Shown here in pieces: positions 37,554-46,911 of a stretch of 64,000 nt of DNA. Both the position numbers and the translations under genes were made by a program. This stretch comes from Snodgrassella gandavensis (lineage in GTDB: Bacteria > Pseudomonadota > Gammaproteobacteria > Burkholderiales > Neisseriaceae): NCBI RefSeq assembly GCF_914768025.1, contig NZ_CAJZCE010000011.1, positions 1-64,000 on the forward strand. The letters are read 5' to 3'. The notes under the pieces are model-generated. The model had not been told where the DNA came from. It saw only the letters and a program-made list of their open reading frames with translations, and did no database searches. Each line of letters opens with the position of its first letter. Positions within the stretch are counted from its first letter, which is position 1.

Positions 37554-38657
37554 ATGACAACACTGAACAAATACAATTTTTCTGCCGGTCCTGCAATACT
37601 GCCAGAGGCCGTATTACAAACAGCACAGGCTGAAATGCTGGATTATAACGGTATCGGTAGCTCAGTCATGACCATGAGCCACCGCTCAGATGCATTTATC
37701 AGTATTCTGTATCATGCCGAGCAAGACTTGCGTCAACTACTGCATATTCCAGACAACTATAAAATACTGTTTATGCAGGGCGGAGCCAGTGCTCAATTCA
37801 ATATGGTAGTCATGAATCTGGCCAATGGCTTTAAACGGGTTGATTCAGTCGTTTCCGGCAACTGGAGCCGGATTGCCCACAGCCAAATGGGCAAACTTTC
37901 CAATGCCGAAATACACTTGGCAGCACATGGCGGTGATTTGTATAACTATACTGACGTACCTGCCCCCACAAGCTGGGACGTTGACCCAAACTCAGCCTTT
38001 GTCCACTATTGCATTAATGAAACCGTACATGGTCTGCAATACCGTGATATTCCCAAGCCAGACGGGTTGCCGCCAATTGTGTGTGATATGTCGAGTGAAA
38101 TACTTTCACGGCCGATTAATGTTGCCGATTTTGGTGTTATTTATGCCGGTGCCCAGAAAAATATTGGTCCGTCAGGAGCCACCATCGTTATTATTCGCGA
38201 AGATTTGCTTGAACGCTGTTCCGAACGAATCCCCGACGTATGGAATTATCAAAGCCATATCAGCCGTCAGGGGATGTACAACACCCCTGCTACCTATCCG
38301 ATTTATATTTCTGGTCTGGTATTCCGCTGGCTACAGGCTCAGGGTGGAGTGGAACAAATGCAGGCAATCAATACCATGAAAGCTGAAACCCTGTATTCTG
38401 CTATTGATAATAGTAATGGCTTTTATACCAACAATGTGCAACAACATGCCCGTTCACATATGAATGTCATTTTCCATACTCCGGAAAAAGAACTGGACAA
38501 AATATTTGTTCAGCAAGCTAATGCCCATGGTTTATGTGCGCTACACGGCTATAAATCAATTGGTGGCATGCGCGCCAGCATTTATAACGCTATGCCCATT
38601 CAGGGCGTAGAAGCTTTGGTAAGTTTTATGCAGGAATTTCAGCGCCGATACGGCTAA
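37554..38657 (+). CDS. serC: Phosphoserine aminotransferase
   Basis: A 367-residue class V PLP aminotransferase that makes 3-phosphoserine from 3-phosphohydroxypyruvate and also acts in pyridoxal phosphate synthesis. Motifs: NFSAGPAILPEAVLQTA at the start, GGASAQFNMVVMNL, DMSSEILSRPINV and the PLP lysine in VIYAGAQKNIGPSG (about residue 200). Full length. Confidence 0.96.
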   Translation: MTTLNKYNFSAGPAILPEAVLQTAQAEMLDYNGIGSSVMTMSHRSDAFISILYHAEQDLRQLLHIPDNYKILFMQGGASAQFNMVVMNLANGFKRVDSVVSGNWSRIAHSQMGKLSNAEIHLAAHGGDLYNYTDVPAPTSWDVDPNSAFVHYCINETVHGLQYRDIPKPDGLPPIVCDMSSEILSRPINVADFGVIYAGAQKNIGPSGATIVIIREDLLERCSERIPDVWNYQSHISRQGMYNTPATYPIYISGLVFRWLQAQGGVEQMQAINTMKAETLYSAIDNSNGFYTNNVQQHARSHMNVIFHTPEKELDKIFVQQANAHGLCALHGYKSIGGMRASIYNAMPIQGVEALVSFMQEFQRRYG

Positions 38658-38676
38658 TTTCTTTGATTTTTTCTTC

Positions 38677-38712
38677 AACCGGTGTAGCAGCAATGTGCTA
38701 CACCGGTTTTTA
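38677..38712 (+). terminator. serC terminator
   Basis: Perfect 13-bp stem (38677-38689 with 38696-38708), 6-base loop and a T5 tail. It lies 20 bp after the serC stop. Confidence 0.88.
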
Positions 38713-38800
38713 ATTTTATCCCAAATAAATTATTATTTTGCACCATAAATCATTAATTTGGACTTAACTTTTGCTTAAAAGATGCAGCTTCCGCTTTACC

Positions 38801-40198
38801 CTACTGAATAGTTTTAGGACGGTATCGCTCCAACAGCATATTATTGAATTTATTTTCTGGGTCTAGTTGCGCTTTAAGTTTAAAAAACTGCTCTGCTTGT
38901 GGATATGCACGCTGAAACTGCTCAGGAGTTGCATGCAACTGATAAGGTAAAAAATAACTACCACCGTTTGCCAGTACAGCATCTATTAACCCTCGAGTCC
39001 AAATACCTACCTGCTCTTTACTGCTTTCATCAGTAGCCTGCTGATAATAAACAACAAAAGCAAACACCTCAGTTCTGGCCCATGCCAGCAGCGAACCACT
39101 ATCGGGATTTGCATGACGAATAGAAATATTGACAACATTAGCCCGATGTTTTTTCAGGATAGCAACTAGCTCAGGATAAAAATCGTCAAACCGCTCTACT
39201 GGTATAAAATATTCCTCCAGAGCAAAACTTTTATTTTTTTCAGCAATAGGTTGCAAACTGGCTACATCATAACTGGCCTCATAATTACGCCACATCACCG
39301 GTTGCTTTACATAATGCACCTCATCACGTAATTTGCGCAATTCTTTGCCCAAATCAGATGCAGCCACAATTTTTAGTTTTTGTTCCTGCTGGCGTGAACG
39401 CTTAAAGGGCGGTCTTAACCTGCTGAAAATAGTTAGTGGTTCTTGCGTTTGTTCAAAAGTGACCGCACGAACTTTTTTGAAATCAGGTGGGTACATTATA
39501 GCATTGTGAAATATTGCGGCCTTATCAGTACGAACATGTTGAGAGAAATACTGGGAATACTGTGCAATTGGCATCACCCTACTAATCCGTTTTACTTTAA
39601 CATTATCAGCAAGCCGTAAAGTTACTTCCGTGATAACGCCCAAGCCACCATAACCACCAATAGCGCCATAAAATATGTCCTGATTTTCTTGCGGACTGGC
39701 CATTACTACCGAACCATCAGCCAGTACAATTTTGAACTGCTCAACAGACAGGATAATAGGCCCTTCACCAATATAACGACCATGCACATTCACACCCAAT
39801 GAACCGCCAATGCTGAAATTGGCATAGCTTTGCATGATTTTTACCGATAATCCATAAGGATCAATTAATTCCTGTACCTGACGCCAGCTTGCACCGGCCT
39901 CAATGGTTAATAGCTTCTGTTCAGGATTAAAAGCAATCACATGATTTAGCTTGCGTGTATCTATCTGGAGCGCACCTGGCATCGCCGTTTGTCCGCCCAT
40001 GCTGTACTTGCCTCCGGCGATGCTGATTGAGCCTGAAGTGCTTTTAACCAGCTCAGCGACCTGTTGGGTAGATTCTGGCTGCACGACAGCAGCTACTTGC
40101 ATGGGTGTCATCCCAGTAACATCATTTACAACCACGGCATGTGTTTTAAACGACAGTAACAGGCAAAGACAGCAGTACAACAAATTTAATTTTTTCAT
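38801..40198 (-). CDS. Exported FAD-binding oxidase
   Basis: A 465-residue protein with a signal peptide (MKKLNLLYCCLCLLLSFKTHA) and the PCMH/FAD_binding_4 domain: ISIAGGKYSMGGQTAM, then ANFSIGGSLGVNVHGRYIGEGP, and GGYGGLGVITEVTLRL. The C-terminal half resembles sugar-lactone oxidases (D-arabinono-lactone/gulono-lactone oxidase group) and DprE1-like enzymes, ending in FFKLKAQLDPENKFNNMLLERY. Export of such a flavoenzyme to the periplasm is unusual; the substrate is unknown. It lies next to decayed nadC. Confidence 0.8.
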   Translation of the reverse strand: MKKLNLLYCCLCLLLSFKTHAVVVNDVTGMTPMQVAAVVQPESTQQVAELVKSTSGSISIAGGKYSMGGQTAMPGALQIDTRKLNHVIAFNPEQKLLTIEAGASWRQVQELIDPYGLSVKIMQSYANFSIGGSLGVNVHGRYIGEGPIILSVEQFKIVLADGSVVMASPQENQDIFYGAIGGYGGLGVITEVTLRLADNVKVKRISRVMPIAQYSQYFSQHVRTDKAAIFHNAIMYPPDFKKVRAVTFEQTQEPLTIFSRLRPPFKRSRQQEQKLKIVAASDLGKELRKLRDEVHYVKQPVMWRNYEASYDVASLQPIAEKNKSFALEEYFIPVERFDDFYPELVAILKKHRANVVNISIRHANPDSGSLLAWARTEVFAFVVYYQQATDESSKEQVGIWTRGLIDAVLANGGSYFLPYQLHATPEQFQRAYPQAEQFFKLKAQLDPENKFNNMLLERYRPKTIQ

Positions 40199-40330
40199 TA
40201 TTAAGTGATATACATTCGATATAGCCAAAGCCGATTAGCAATTTTATCTGTGCCAAACAAATAAATAAAAGATACAAATTGTCTATATTTAACAAAAATC
40301 AAATATTTTATCTAATTCTAAAAAATTTGA

Positions 40331-40950
40331 TTACTTGCGCTTTGACTTAATAATCTGAGTATCCACATAATCCAGACTAATATCCCCATAACAGGCACGG
40401 TGAGTCAGATAACCCTACGCCAGAAAATCTACACCAGCTTTTGCTATAGCCTATACTGTATCCGCGCGCGATTATCTGAGGTCGCAGTCTGACACAGTCC
40501 TTTGCACCTGCTTACTGCCGTGTGTGGTTTTTCTATCGGCATATTACCTAGCAACACCAAGTCGATACTTATATCCACCTCCACAACTATCAGATGGCCT
40601 GTATCAACTTGGGCTTGACGCACAGTGGCCACAATCGCACCTCCGTGCCTAAGCAATATAATTATCTTTAATTAAAATAACAGCATTCATACCCATGCAG
40701 TTATTTCAGCCGCTGCCTATTTCTTACAGTATAACTTTCAATTGCGCGCAGATTGGATAGATTTTACAGGTACAGACTAGCTTTGCCCCTATGGGCATGC
40801 TATCAATGTCTGACGCCCGTGAATCATGGCAGCAATTTCACTAAAGTTGGGTAAGGAAGTTCAATACAGAACCTTCCGCCATTAGCATAGCGCACGTTAC
40901 CGCAAGCCTATGCCTGCTCAATTCCGGCAACAATCACTTCGCCATCACAT
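40331..40950 (-). pseudogene. nadC: nadC pseudogene (quinolinate phosphoribosyltransferase)
   Basis: Pieces of NadC occur in order on the minus strand in different frames. They are GEVIVAGIEQA; AEGSVLNFLTQL then SEIAAMIHGRQTLIACP (family: SGIAT block); GAKLVCTCKIYPI (family: TRKTIPGLR, both catalytic Arg now Cys or lost); NAVILIKDNYIA; GGAIVATVRQAQ; VVEVDISIDLVLLGNMPIEK (family: VEVxxxx..LLDNM). Then GVDFLA, a stop, and GYLTHRACYGDISLDYVDTQ up to a TAA at 40331-40333. Several frameshifts and in-frame stops separate the blocks, and the N-terminal part is lost. NadC makes nicotinate mononucleotide from quinolinate in de novo NAD synthesis, so it cannot be functional here. Its 5' side abuts a nadB relic. 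Confidence 0.8.
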
Positions 40951-40969
40951 GGATACGTAGTAAACGTCA

Positions 40970-41551
40970 AACTACTGTTCACCATACCACGTAACATCAT
41001 GGCCAGTGACATAGTCAAATCCGGCCATCATTGCGGGTATCAGGATATTACCCATGAGTTAATCTCAGCAGTACCGGCAGCACATTAGGTATACGCCAAC
41101 ATCACCACTGATATGACTGGCCACATCGAAGTACTTCAAACTGCATACATCAGTAAAACAGTCACCAGTCGCAGATTGCATGGCGCCAATCATCTGGCCA
41201 GTAATTCCCCGCTTGAATGTGTGGTAACCGAACAGGTGGCTGCTGCTAAGGCAGCATCACAACACTAACCCCGCACGTGGCGGCGAAATTCAGGAATTAA
41301 GCGGTTTCCAAAAACTGAAGCCCGCGCCACCCATATACACCGATTTGAATCCATACAGTACAGCATTCAATCTCACCACGCTGTAACAGATTAGAACCCA
41401 ACACGTTAGCATTTGCCGGCATAACGGAGAAATACACAGTTTGTATAGCCAATTACAACAATGGAATCTGCACATCAGCAATCATCAGGATAAACTAGCA
41501 CTGGAAACCCGGCCTTACTACTGGAGCAAGCTGACCTTAATCAGCAAATAA
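40970..41551 (+). pseudogene. nadB: nadB pseudogene (L-aspartate oxidase)
   Basis: The plus strand retains C-terminal NadB blocks: PRNIMASDIVKSGHHCGYQD ITH (family: PRDVVARxI...CVYLDITH), SAVPAAH followed by a TAG and ITTDMTG (family: VPAAHYxxGGI.TD..G), and SRRLHGANHLASNSPLECVV (family: TGLHGANRLASNSLLE, the FAD site). A frameshift follows at about 41266, then TLQQIRTQHVSICR-like sequence and a TAA within it. The last block reads QDKLALETRPYYWSKLTLIS and ends at TAA 41549-41551 (family: helical tail with ELRN). The N-terminal FAD dinucleotide fold and a large middle part are gone. NadB makes iminoaspartate for quinolinate. This copy is dead and is oriented opposite to nadC. Confidence 0.8.
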
Positions 41552-41588
41552 ACTGGGGGATGCATTTTTTTCTTGACCGGCAAAGAAT

Positions 41589-42107
41589 TTATAAGCGAAC
41601 TTTGCGTTGCGCACATTGTTTTCTGGCTGCTGCAACTGCTTGATTGAGTCTGGCTTCAGTAAGCGTGCCCAGCAGTGGCTGCTGAAACCCGCATTTGGGA
41701 GCCCGTACCAGTGTAAATGGTACACCACCAATCTCATTGCCTAATTGTTTCATCCAGGCACGGCTATCTGTACCCGTATAGCGATACAATGGATATCGTA
41801 CGGACACCCGCTGAGTAAAACGTTGTAAATTAGCATCAGTATCCAGAGCCACCCCTGCCACAGCAACCGTGCCTTTACCAGAACGCTGTTGCTGCTGGTA
41901 CCAGCGTGACAACATGGGCATTTCTTTCCGGCAGGGCGTACACCAAGTTGCCCAGATATTGACCACAAGTATCGGCTTATCCATTGGTAAAACTGCAGCC
42001 TTACCCTGTGGCCAGCTTTGCAATTCTGCCGCCTGTAAACGAATACAACCTAAAAACAACACACTAAATAAAAATATTTTTTTTAAAAGCACGGCTGACT
42101 GAGACAT
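41589..42107 (-). CDS. TlpA-like periplasmic thioredoxin
   Basis: A 172-residue exported thioredoxin-fold protein of the TlpA/ResA type. An N-terminal signal/anchor helix (about 8-27) precedes WATWCTPCRKEMPML, with the CxxC active site in WCTPC. The cis-Pro loop is GGVPFTLV (about residue 128), and a second Cys pair occurs near the C-terminus (PKCGF, KQCAQR). It probably reduces periplasmic disulfides, for example in cytochrome c maturation. It stands alone next to the nadB relic. Confidence 0.82.
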   Translation of the reverse strand: MSQSAVLLKKIFLFSVLFLGCIRLQAAELQSWPQGKAAVLPMDKPILVVNIWATWCTPCRKEMPMLSRWYQQQQRSGKGTVAVAGVALDTDANLQRFTQRVSVRYPLYRYTGTDSRAWMKQLGNEIGGVPFTLVRAPKCGFQQPLLGTLTEARLNQAVAAARKQCAQRKVRL

Positions 42108-42384
42108 ATCCTTACCTCAATATTACATTTTAATAGCATTAATTATAGAATACATCATCTACAATTAAGCAGCATAAATTACAGAGAAGCAGTTGGCTTT
42201 CATTTCTATTCTTCTATCCTGCCGCAATCTACTAAAATATGTAACTAAAATCTGATGATCCATTTACATCAATCACAAAAATCAGCTTAACCATTAGAAT
42301 AATTAATAATACTTGTCAAAATTGAAAGTTTCGTCCACACTTCCAATTTAGATTTTTCATTTCTTTAGAAGTTCAGGGATAATC

Positions 42385-42741
42385 ATGACAAATACCGTCA
42401 TACTGTACCACAACCCGAATTGTTCCAAATCACGCGCGGCTTTGTCCTTACTTCAGGTACGCAATGTCGACACCAAAGTTATCCCCTACCTGACCGAACC
42501 ATTAACCGAAGCACAAATTCGCGTACTGAAACGGAAACTCGCGATTAACTCAGCACGGGAAATGATGCGCAGCAAAGACGATCTCTTTAAGCAACTGAAT
42601 TTGCGCGAAGCCGATGAAGATACACTGATAGCAGCCATGGCAGCACATCCGATATTGATAGAGCGGCCAATAGCAGTAATTGGTGAACATGCCGCCATAG
42701 GTCGCCCGTTAACCAATATCGAAGCTTTACTTGAACAGTAA
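42385..42741 (+). CDS. arsC: Arsenate reductase (ArsC/Spx family)
   Basis: A 118-residue ArsC-family protein. The motif YHNPNCSKSRAALSLL carries the redox Cys (residue 13) and the family's NPxCSKSR. PILIERPIAVIGEHAAIGRP is the second conserved block. It uses glutathione and glutaredoxin to reduce arsenate, or acts as a YffB/YfgD-like relative with another role; no other arsenic genes are nearby. The next gene starts at the base after its stop. Confidence 0.88.
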   Translation: MTNTVILYHNPNCSKSRAALSLLQVRNVDTKVIPYLTEPLTEAQIRVLKRKLAINSAREMMRSKDDLFKQLNLREADEDTLIAAMAAHPILIERPIAVIGEHAAIGRPLTNIEALLEQ

Positions 42742-43401
42742 ATGAACGCCAGCACTAATTTTGGTTTCTGGTACTGTTTGCGTAGTGTTATTGTTGCCGG
42801 CAGCCTGTTTGTCGGAACCAATTTTGCCATCAGTGTTGCTACAGTTTACCAATTCAGCCATCCGCAAGTACTTAGTGAGGCCGATGCAGCAATCGTACTT
42901 GGTGCAGCAGCATGGGATAAACGCCCGTCTCCGGTTTTTCGCGAACGCATTAACCATGCTATCTATCTGTATCGTACCGGCAAAGTAAAAAAAATTTTAT
43001 TCACTGGTGGCAGCCCCAAGAGCGGTTTTATGACTGAAGCCGCAGTTGGCCGACGCTACGCAATCCGCAACGGCGTAGATGCCAGTGATATTATCTACGA
43101 AAACCATTCGCGTGATACCTGGCAGAATCTGGTTAATGCCCAAGCTATTGCCGAAGATAATGACTTAGACAGTTTTATCATCGTCAGCGACCCCTATCAT
43201 CTGGCACGTGCCGATTTTATGGCACGTGATTTGGGTTTAAATGTTCAGGTTTCGCCTACCCCGACTACCCGTTATACCGCTACCCAGTCTAAATTGCGCT
43301 TTCTGGCACAGGAAAGCTATACCCTTATGATGTATCAATGGGTAAAACTTCTGGCGCATTTCCCGCAGTTTATCCATCAATTACACACCAGATTTTTGTA
43401 A
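42742..43401 (+). CDS. YdcF-like DUF218 envelope protein
   Basis: A 219-residue protein with one N-terminal membrane helix (about 10-35) and a DUF218 domain: DAAIVLGAAAWDKRPSPVFRERINHAIYLY, ILFTGGSPKSGFMTEA, RDTWQNLVNA and IIVSDPYHLARADFMA. Relatives (SanA, YdcF, ElyC) act at the envelope, perhaps on polyprenyl carriers. The ATG follows the arsC stop directly, so translation is probably coupled. Confidence 0.85.
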   Translation: MNASTNFGFWYCLRSVIVAGSLFVGTNFAISVATVYQFSHPQVLSEADAAIVLGAAAWDKRPSPVFRERINHAIYLYRTGKVKKILFTGGSPKSGFMTEAAVGRRYAIRNGVDASDIIYENHSRDTWQNLVNAQAIAEDNDLDSFIIVSDPYHLARADFMARDLGLNVQVSPTPTTRYTATQSKLRFLAQESYTLMMYQWVKLLAHFPQFIHQLHTRFL

Positions 43402-43721
43402 CTATTTCGAATTACAATTCCTCTTGTATAGACTTATTCAGAAATCAGAACTTTCACAGAATCAGCACTCCACCCTTTCATAACGGGTATTTATAAACTA
43501 AAATCTGTTACAGCAACTTTCGCAAGACTGAATAACTTCACAACTATTTCTCCCTGTATATCATAGAACTACCGGTAAGCATAGACAGTCATTTTTTCCA
43601 TACCCGACAATACTGGCTAAAAAACCGCCAAAGGCCATTAACCCTGTCGGGCAATCGATAGTATGATTAATCCCTGACAGCGAATCATTCGACATATTTA
43701 CTATTAGCAAAGGCTCAAATC
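43402..43721. other. Intergenic region before hemL
   Basis: About 320 bp without a gene. It contains a long-range 7-bp inverted repeat CCCGACA (43603-43609) / TGTCGGG (43645-43651), possibly structural or a regulatory site for hemL. I cannot assign a regulator. Confidence 0.4.
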
Positions 43722-45011
43722 ATGGATCGAAACCAGCAACTCTTCGAACAGGCAAAAGCCATTATTCCGGGCGGAGTGAATTCTCCGGTACGCGCTTTTG
43801 GCAGCGTAGGCGGCATTCCACGCTTTATTAATAAAGCACAGGGAGCATATGTATGGGATGAAAACCAGAACCGTTATATCGATTACGTTGGTTCATGGGG
43901 GCCGGCTATTGTCGGACATGCGCATCCAGAAGTAGTTGCAGCAGTATGTCAAGCTGCCGAAAAAGGCCTGTCTTTCGGAGCGCCCACTGAAAATGAAATC
44001 CGGATGGCCGAAGAAATTCGCCATATTATGCCCAGTATGGAGCAAATCCGTCTGGTCAGCTCTGGTACGGAAGCCACCATGAGTGCCATTCGTGTGGCCA
44101 GAGGCTTTACCGGACGCGACAACATCATCAAATTCGAAGGCTGTTATCATGGTCATTCCGACAGCCTGCTGGTTAAAGCCGGTTCCGGTCTGCTAACTTT
44201 CGGCCATCCCAGCTCAGCCGGTGTACCTGAAGACTTTAGCCGTCACACTCTGGTTCTGCCTTATAATGATGTAGAGGCACTGCAACAGATATTTGCCAGT
44301 CAGGGCGACAGTATAGCCTGTGTGATTGTTGAACCGATTGCTGGCAATATGAACATGATTCCGGCCTCACCAGAGTTTGTTCAGGCGCTGCGCACCCTTA
44401 CTGAACAACATGGTAGCGTACTGATTTACGATGAAGTGATGACCGGTTTTCGTGTTGCTCTGGGCGGTGCACAGTCAATTCATGGCATCAAACCCGATTT
44501 AACCACAATTGGCAAAATCATTGGCGGTGGTATGCCCGTTGCTGCTTTTGGCGGTCGCGCAGACATCATGGCCTGTGTTTCACCGTTAGGTGCGGTTTAT
44601 CAGGCAGGTACATTATCCGGCAATCCGGTATGCGTGGCTGCCGGGCTGAAAACACTGGAAATCATACAGCGCCCCGATTTTTACACCACGCTAAGCGCAC
44701 GCACTCAAGAACTCAGTAATGGACTGGCTGCAATAGCCCATGAAGCCAATATTCCATTCAGTACTCGCAGTATCGGTGGTATGTTTGGTTTTTACTTTAC
44801 CGCCAAACTGCCAAATTGTTTTGCAGACATGCAGCACTGCAATCAAGTATTGTTTAAAGCGTTTTTCCATACCATGCTCTCACACGGTGTGGCATTTGCG
44901 CCATCCGCATATGAAGCCTGTTTTGTATCCGCTGCTCATAGCAGTGAAATCGTTGCCGACACCCTCGGTCTGGCCACAGAAGCATTTACCGAAATTGCAC
45001 GCACTGTCTAA
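43722..45011 (+). CDS. hemL: Glutamate-1-semialdehyde 2,1-aminomutase
   Basis: A 429-residue PLP enzyme that converts glutamate-1-semialdehyde to 5-aminolevulinate, the step after HemA (15811-17073). Motifs: [75 protein letters not shown] and the PLP lysine in [19 protein letters not shown]. Full length, with a downstream terminator. Confidence 0.97.
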   Translation: MDRNQQLFEQAKAIIPGGVNSPVRAFGSVGGIPRFINKAQGAYVWDENQNRYIDYVGSWGPAIVGHAHPEVVAAVCQAAEKGLSFGAPTENEIRMAEEIRHIMPSMEQIRLVSSGTEATMSAIRVARGFTGRDNIIKFEGCYHGHSDSLLVKAGSGLLTFGHPSSAGVPEDFSRHTLVLPYNDVEALQQIFASQGDSIACVIVEPIAGNMNMIPASPEFVQALRTLTEQHGSVLIYDEVMTGFRVALGGAQSIHGIKPDLTTIGKIIGGGMPVAAFGGRADIMACVSPLGAVYQAGTLSGNPVCVAAGLKTLEIIQRPDFYTTLSARTQELSNGLAAIAHEANIPFSTRSIGGMFGFYFTAKLPNCFADMQHCNQVLFKAFFHTMLSHGVAFAPSAYEACFVSAAHSSEIVADTLGLATEAFTEIARTV

Positions 45012-45024
45012 CATAAAAAATATT

Positions 45025-45066
45025 ATCGGCGCATATCCCATATGGGGGCATGCGCCGGTATTTTTT
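45025..45066 (+). terminator. hemL terminator
   Basis: GC-rich hairpin CGGCGCA (45027-45033) with TGCGCCG (45051-45057), an inner ATCCC/GGGGG pairing, and a T6 tail (45061-45066). Confidence 0.88.
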
Positions 45067-45828
45067 ACCAGCTAAGCAAACCAGCCTTAGCTGATAGCCA
45101 TGCATCTCCAGTATCACTTTTCCGTTCAAGCATAACACACCCGCTTTTCCATACTATTGAATCAATAGCTCACTGGTTATTAAACACAGAACTTTATCGG
45201 TCAATCACACAGATAGAGTTCCTGATTAAAATATCACCTGAGCTAGCTGCTTGATCAAGTGCGTACACATAAAACCTGTGTCATTGTTAGCTATCGACGC
45301 TCTCGTTATTTGCTGCAAACCATAAGCCCATTTTACTTACAGTTAGTTGCCATAACTATAAATTATCTATTTTTCTAGCCTCTATAAAAAACGTATCAGC
45401 AACCTACAGAAATTTTTGTTCATCCGTGCTCAGGTAATCAATTGTTGGCCACAGTACAACAAATAAAACTTACACCACACTTAACAACCATATCATATTA
45501 AATTTATTGCCGTATTGCCTTGCCAGCCTCATAAAAAATGATTCACAGCATATTTGCTTTTTTACCACCCTTACATTTGTTCCAGCCCAACTGATATCCA
45601 TGATTTTTCTGACATATTTTGTGTATAACCAGTGACTGGTAATGATTTAAATTTAAAAAACAAAATTAGCAAAATCTAAAATATACAGCATAAATTAACT
45701 AACAATTACAAAAAAATAACAACAAAAAACAATTAACTAAGTCTCGCCTAAGTATTTAGAGCCATACTGTGCGTTAACAAGAACCGAGATGGTTATTGTC
45801 CCAAATTACTTTTTAATGGAGATCTGTC
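45067..45828. other. Long gene-poor gap before the acid-shock-like gene
   Basis: About 760 bp, AT-rich toward its right end. Short open frames occur, but none has a family resemblance or a good ribosome-binding site. It may carry regulatory sequence for the small exported protein that follows. A GGAGATC site lies 6 bp before that gene's ATG. Confidence 0.45.
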
Positions 45829-46116
45829 ATGAAAAAAATTACTGCTGCTGTTGTAAGTGCTATTTTCGGTTTAACTGCTGCTGCATCTTTTGCCGCTCCT
45901 GTTGCTGCAACTACCACTACCACCACTAACACCTCTGCTGCTACCACATCCGTTAAACCAGCTACTACTTCTGTTAAACCTGCCCCTAAAGCTGTTAAAC
46001 CAGCTGCAAAAAAAACTCATGTAAGAAAAATACATGCTAAAAAAGCCCATACCAGAAAAGCAGATGCCAGCATGACTACTACCAAGCAAACCACTACCAC
46101 TACTGAAACCAATTAA
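45829..46116 (+). CDS. Acid-shock-like small exported Thr/Ala/Lys protein
   Basis: A 95-residue low-complexity protein with a signal peptide (MKKITAAVVSAIFGLTAAASFA). The mature part is a Thr-rich run, two ATTSVKP repeats, then Lys/His/Ala-rich HVRKIHAKKAHTRKA and a Thr-rich tail. This composition resembles Asr-type acid-shock proteins, which are exported, basic and Ala/Lys-rich; homology cannot be proved by eye because of the low complexity. A strong GGAGATC site precedes the ATG, and a terminator follows. It lies 133 bp upstream of a QseBC-type two-component system. Confidence 0.7.
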   Translation: MKKITAAVVSAIFGLTAAASFAAPVAATTTTTTNTSAATTSVKPATTSVKPAPKAVKPAAKKTHVRKIHAKKAHTRKADASMTTTKQTTTTTETN

Positions 46117-46140
46117 TCAGCTAGCTGGTTAACGTTTGAA

Positions 46141-46174
46141 TAAAAACCGTTTCAGGAACACTGAAGCGGTTTTT
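46141..46174 (+). terminator. Terminator after the acid-shock-like gene
   Basis: Stem AAAACCGTTTCAG / CTGAAGCGGTTTT with one G-U pair, 5-base loop and a T5 tail. It separates the small protein from the response regulator. Confidence 0.8.
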
Positions 46175-46248
46175 GTTATCATAGACATCTTCTATAAGCC
46201 TGATTTCATACAGGCTGCTTATCAGTCTATGTGGAAAAATGTTAACCC

Positions 46249-46911
46249 ATGCGAATTCTACTTCTTGAAGACGATAAAATGATTGCAGAAGCGCTAAGCG
46301 ACATGCTTCATGTTGCCGGTTTTGCTGTCGATTGTGTTACAGACGGCCTAGCAGCAGAAAGTGCATTACAACCAGATATCTACGATATCGCCTTATTGGA
46401 TATCGGTGTACCCAAACAGGACGGCTTAAGTGTATTGCGCCACCTGCGCGCCAAAAACAGCGATTTACCCGTCATCCTGATTACTGCCCGTGATAGCGTA
46501 GAAGAACGCATTAATGGTCTGGACAGTGGTGCCGATGACTATGTAATCAAACCATTTGCGCCTGCTGAATTACTGGCTCGTATCCGGGCTTTATTGCGCC
46601 GGCGCAGTGGACATGTCAACCCCGTACTCAGCAATGGCATCATCACATTAAACCCAGCCACCAGAGAAGTTAGCGCCAATGGTCTGGTTACCCGCCTGTC
46701 AGCACGCGAATACGCCCTGCTTTACAGTTTATTGCTGCAGCCGGGTACCATACTGTCTCGGCAAGAACTGGAAGAAAAAATTTATGGCTGGAATGAAGAA
46801 GTGGAGAGCAATGCTGTGGAAGTGGTCATTCATGGAATTCGCAAAAAGCTCGGCAGCAATGTCATTAAAAATGTGCGGGGACTGGGATGGCTAGTGGATC
46901 GACGCGGATAG
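46249..46911 (+). CDS. OmpR-family response regulator (QseB-like)
   Basis: A 220-residue response regulator. The receiver domain (about 1-118) has LLEDD at the start, the phosphoacceptor Asp51 in LLDIGVPKQDG, the Thr in LITARDS and Lys in VIKPFAPAELL. A C-terminal winged-helix DNA-binding domain (about 125-218) contains LSAREYALLYSLL and the recognition region VVIHGIRKKLG. It overlaps the kinase gene by 25 bp, so the pair is coupled. It may control the neighbouring acid-shock-like gene. Confidence 0.9.
   Translation: MRILLLEDDKMIAEALSDMLHVAGFAVDCVTDGLAAESALQPDIYDIALLDIGVPKQDGLSVLRHLRAKNSDLPVILITARDSVEERINGLDSGADDYVIKPFAPAELLARIRALLRRRSGHVNPVLSNGIITLNPATREVSANGLVTRLSAREYALLYSLLLQPGTILSRQELEEKIYGWNEEVESNAVEVVIHGIRKKLGSNVIKNVRGLGWLVDRRG

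Noticed and set aside
40444-40656. A 70-residue protein-like frame
   Set aside because: It is the central piece of decayed nadC rather than a separate gene.
45042-45254. A 70-residue open frame after hemL
   Set aside because: It begins inside the hemL terminator and shows no conserved features.
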